In this document: positions 16,009-17,420 of the stretch, in pieces
Numbering within the stretch: the first letter of the stretch is position 1
How the letters are laid out: every line of letters begins with the position of its first letter
Source of the DNA: an uncultured Pseudomonadota bacterium
GTDB lineage: Bacteria > Myxococcota_A > UBA796 > GCA-2862545
Direction of reading: 5' to 3'
NCBI GenBank assembly: GCA_937891875.1
Contig: CALATR010000005.1
Coordinates: 1-17,420, forward strand
DNA: 17,420 bases
Position numbers and translations under genes: made by a program
The notes under the pieces: generated by a model
Database searches by the model: none
The model's input: the letters and a program-made list of their open reading frames with translations, nothing else
What the model was told of the DNA's origin: nothing

Positions 16009-17291
16009 TGCGCTGGTCGCTGCAACGGGCCCTGCTGGTTGCAGCGGCCCTCGGTTCCGTGCCGGCGCTCGCCGTCGACGATGGCGCGCCTGCACCCGTG
16101 AGCGAGACGACGTCCGTGGACGTCGGCTCGACCCAGGAGACCTACCCCAAGGTCTCACCCTACGCGGTCTTCGTGGGCGGCGGTGCCTACGAGATCGTCG
16201 ACAACCGCGAGGAGGACACGGACACCCGCCAGAACCGGTTCTGGACGCCGGCACTGGCGCGGATCGGCATGGCGGGAAAGCTGTCCGAGCGCTTCACGCT
16301 GCAGTCGGAAGTGGAGTTCAATGCTGGGCCTTACGGCACCAGCGTCTGGGAGGGCCAGGCGGCCATCCAGGTCCGCAACCAGCTGCTCCGCTACCAGCAC
16401 AAGGACCTGCTGATGGACGGCGACCGCTTCCGCGTGGAGGTGGGGCGGATCACCGATCCGGCGAGCGTGAACTTCGTCTCGCTCCACATCGCGAACCTGC
16501 TGCTCTCCGACCCGCTGGCGCGGTTCCCGCTGCTCACCAGCGGGTTCAACCGCGGCAACGGCGTGCGCGCGGACTACCAGATCAAGGAGCGGCTCACCGT
16601 CGGCCTGACGGTCAACGCGGGCAACCCGACCAGCACCACCGGCACGGTGATGATGGGCGGCACGTTCTACCCGTTCCAGCGCTTCTACGAGGTGCCCTGG
16701 AGCTATGTGGGCCGTGACGCGCGGGGCTTCCCTGCGTCGAACTTCCACGTGATGATGGCGTCGCCGTCGGTGCGCTGGGAGTCGAAGCACCTGCAGGCCC
16801 AGGTGGCCGCGCAGACGCTGCGGGTGGACACCAACACCAGCACGGATGCCGACGAGAACATCACCGGCACCAACCTGCGGGCTGGCCTGCGGGTGACTCC
16901 GGTGAAAGAGCTGGCGGTGTTCGGCAACATGAGCCGCATCGTCAACGACGTCACCGAGACCGACGACGCCACCCAGATCGCGTCGGGCAAGTTCCTCGGC
17001 ATCACCGCCGGAGGCGGCTTCGATGTGTACGTGAAGGGCGTCAGCGGCTTCGGCGCCCAGTACGACATGGTGCGGGAGGAGCAGCGCGGGCTGCCCCCCG
17101 AGGTGCGCCACCACCTGAACGCCGGCGCCACCATCGCGGTGGACGACAGCGTCTTCGTGAGCGGCCGCTTCGCCTTCTTCCAGCTGTGTGCCGAGAGCGA
17201 GACCCTGGAGCGCTGCGACGCCAACGGCCTGCGCCAGATCATGCTGACCGCGACGGCGGTGCTGGGGCCGGGGCAGGACGTGCGGCCGTAG
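16008..17291 (+). CDS. Outer-membrane beta-barrel (porin-like) protein
   Basis: 427 residues, ATG overlapping the lipase stop by 1 nt (TGATG), so translation is probably coupled. A Sec signal peptide is seen (MRWSLQRALL, a hydrophobic core, then ALA at 20-22 before VDDGAP). The mature chain alternates hydrophobic and polar residues in many strands with aromatic girdles (FTLQSEVEFN, RFRVEVGRIT, LTVGLTVNAG, HLQAQVAAQTLRV, GFGAQYDMVREE, VFVSGRFAFFQL) separated by acidic turns, as in porin-like barrels. Two Cys near the end (CAESETLERC) could form a disulfide loop. The last residues (GPGQDVRP) do not end in Phe, so the usual barrel-assembly signal is weak or lies in the strand before. With the lipase lipoprotein it suggests uptake or export of a hydrolysis product. 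Exact family not recognised. Confidence 0.78.
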   Translation: MRWSLQRALLVAAALGSVPALAVDDGAPAPVSETTSVDVGSTQETYPKVSPYAVFVGGGAYEIVDNREEDTDTRQNRFWTPALARIGMAGKLSERFTLQSEVEFNAGPYGTSVWEGQAAIQVRNQLLRYQHKDLLMDGDRFRVEVGRITDPASVNFVSLHIANLLLSDPLARFPLLTSGFNRGNGVRADYQIKERLTVGLTVNAGNPTSTTGTVMMGGTFYPFQRFYEVPWSYVGRDARGFPASNFHVMMASPSVRWESKHLQAQVAAQTLRVDTNTSTDADENITGTNLRAGLRVTPVKELAVFGNMSRIVNDVTETDDATQIASGKFLGITAGGGFDVYVKGVSGFGAQYDMVREEQRGLPPEVRHHLNAGATIAVDDSVFVSGRFAFFQLCAESETLERCDANGLRQIMLTATAVLGPGQDVRP

Positions 17292-17296
17292 GGGAG

Positions 17297-17323
17297 GGGG
17301 TCAGGCCGACAGGTGTGACATCC
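17297..17323 (+). repeat. 27-bp direct repeat, copy 1 (REP-like)
   Basis: The copy begins GGGGTCAGGCCGACAGG and ends TGTGACATCC, and is identical over 27 bp to the copy at 17379. It starts 5 nt after the barrel gene stop. The GGGGTCAGG...TGACATCC pattern recalls repeats that flank REP-associated tyrosine transposase genes in proteobacterial genomes (from memory). This copy is part of a 10-bp hairpin. Confidence 0.65.
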
Positions 17324-17331
17324 TGTCTGCC
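17304..17331 (+). terminator. Hairpin downstream of the barrel gene
   Basis: GGCCGACAGG (17304-17313) pairs with CCTGTCTGCC (17322-17331) around the loop TGTGACAT, with one C/T mismatch in 10 bp. It begins 12 nt after the stop codon. No T-tract follows, so it may stabilise the 3' end or simply be the folded form of the repeat copy; termination is uncertain. Confidence 0.4.
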
Positions 17332-17378
17332 GATGATCGCGTGCCCGACGGAGTTGCTTCGGTGACGGCCGGGGGATC

Positions 17379-17405
17379 GGGGTCAGGCCGACAGGTGTGA
17401 CATCC
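17379..17405 (+). repeat. 27-bp direct repeat, copy 2 (REP-like)
   Basis: This copy is identical to the one at 17297-17323, 82 bp further on, in the same orientation. Its right-hand flank (CGCCCC) differs from copy 1, so it cannot form the same hairpin. The window ends 15 nt later; more copies or a transposase gene may follow. Confidence 0.65.
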
Positions 17406-17420
17406 CGCCCCGGCTGCTTC

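Noticed and set aside
17297..17405. CRISPR array at the right edge
   Set aside because: Only two 27-bp copies with a 55-bp spacing, no third copy in the remaining 15 nt and no cas gene. The sequence resembles REP-type repeats instead.

Overview
The window is very GC-rich (roughly 70% by eye, third codon positions nearly saturated with G/C). It carries many lipoproteins, several with acidic Asp/Thr/Ser linkers after the lipidated Cys, plus a He_PIG-type surface lipoprotein and an outer-membrane-type barrel. This suggests a Gram-negative chromosome of the Myxococcota (former Deltaproteobacteria) kind, probably an environmental lineage. That assignment is an inference from style; no rRNA or marker gene is present.

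Layout. (1) Positions 1-926, minus strand: two small lipoprotein genes in tandem, the second cut by the window edge. (2) 927-1429: a noncoding divergent gap with an imperfect long hairpin. (3) 1430-8594, plus strand: a tight five-gene operon with gaps or overlaps of -4 to +1 nt. It encodes a MoxR AAA+ ATPase, a DUF58 protein, a BatA-like VWA membrane protein, a Tat-exported DUF4159 protein and a second VWA membrane protein. This is a Bat-like chaperone/VWA module that probably works at the inner membrane and in the periplasm. (4) 8592-8607: a small hairpin containing the stop codons of two convergent genes. (5) 8605-14754, minus strand, read from high to low coordinates: a beta-ketoacyl synthase III homologue, an alpha/beta hydrolase, a translationally coupled trio (small lipoprotein, HExxH metalloprotease, three-module Ig-like lipoprotein), and a DUF202/YidH membrane protein. 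(6) 14755-14907: a divergent control region with nested inverted repeats. (7) 14908-17291, plus strand: a lipase-like lipoprotein overlapping by 1 nt a gene for an outer-membrane beta-barrel protein. (8) 17292-17420: two identical 27-bp repeats 82 bp apart, resembling repeats that accompany REP-associated tyrosine transposases.

How it may work together. MoxR is expected to remodel or activate the VWA proteins, DUF58 being its usual cytosolic partner and the two VWA proteins the membrane partners. The divergent pair around 14.8 kb (KAS III and hydrolase on one side, lipase and barrel protein on the other) looks like a co-regulated acyl/ester-handling locus, but the substrate cannot be read from sequence. 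The clearest oddity is the KAS III homologue: it keeps the catalytic Cys, but an ungapped alignment over its last third puts Thr and Tyr where FabH has His and Asn. No CRISPR array, tRNA, rRNA or intact transposase was seen.
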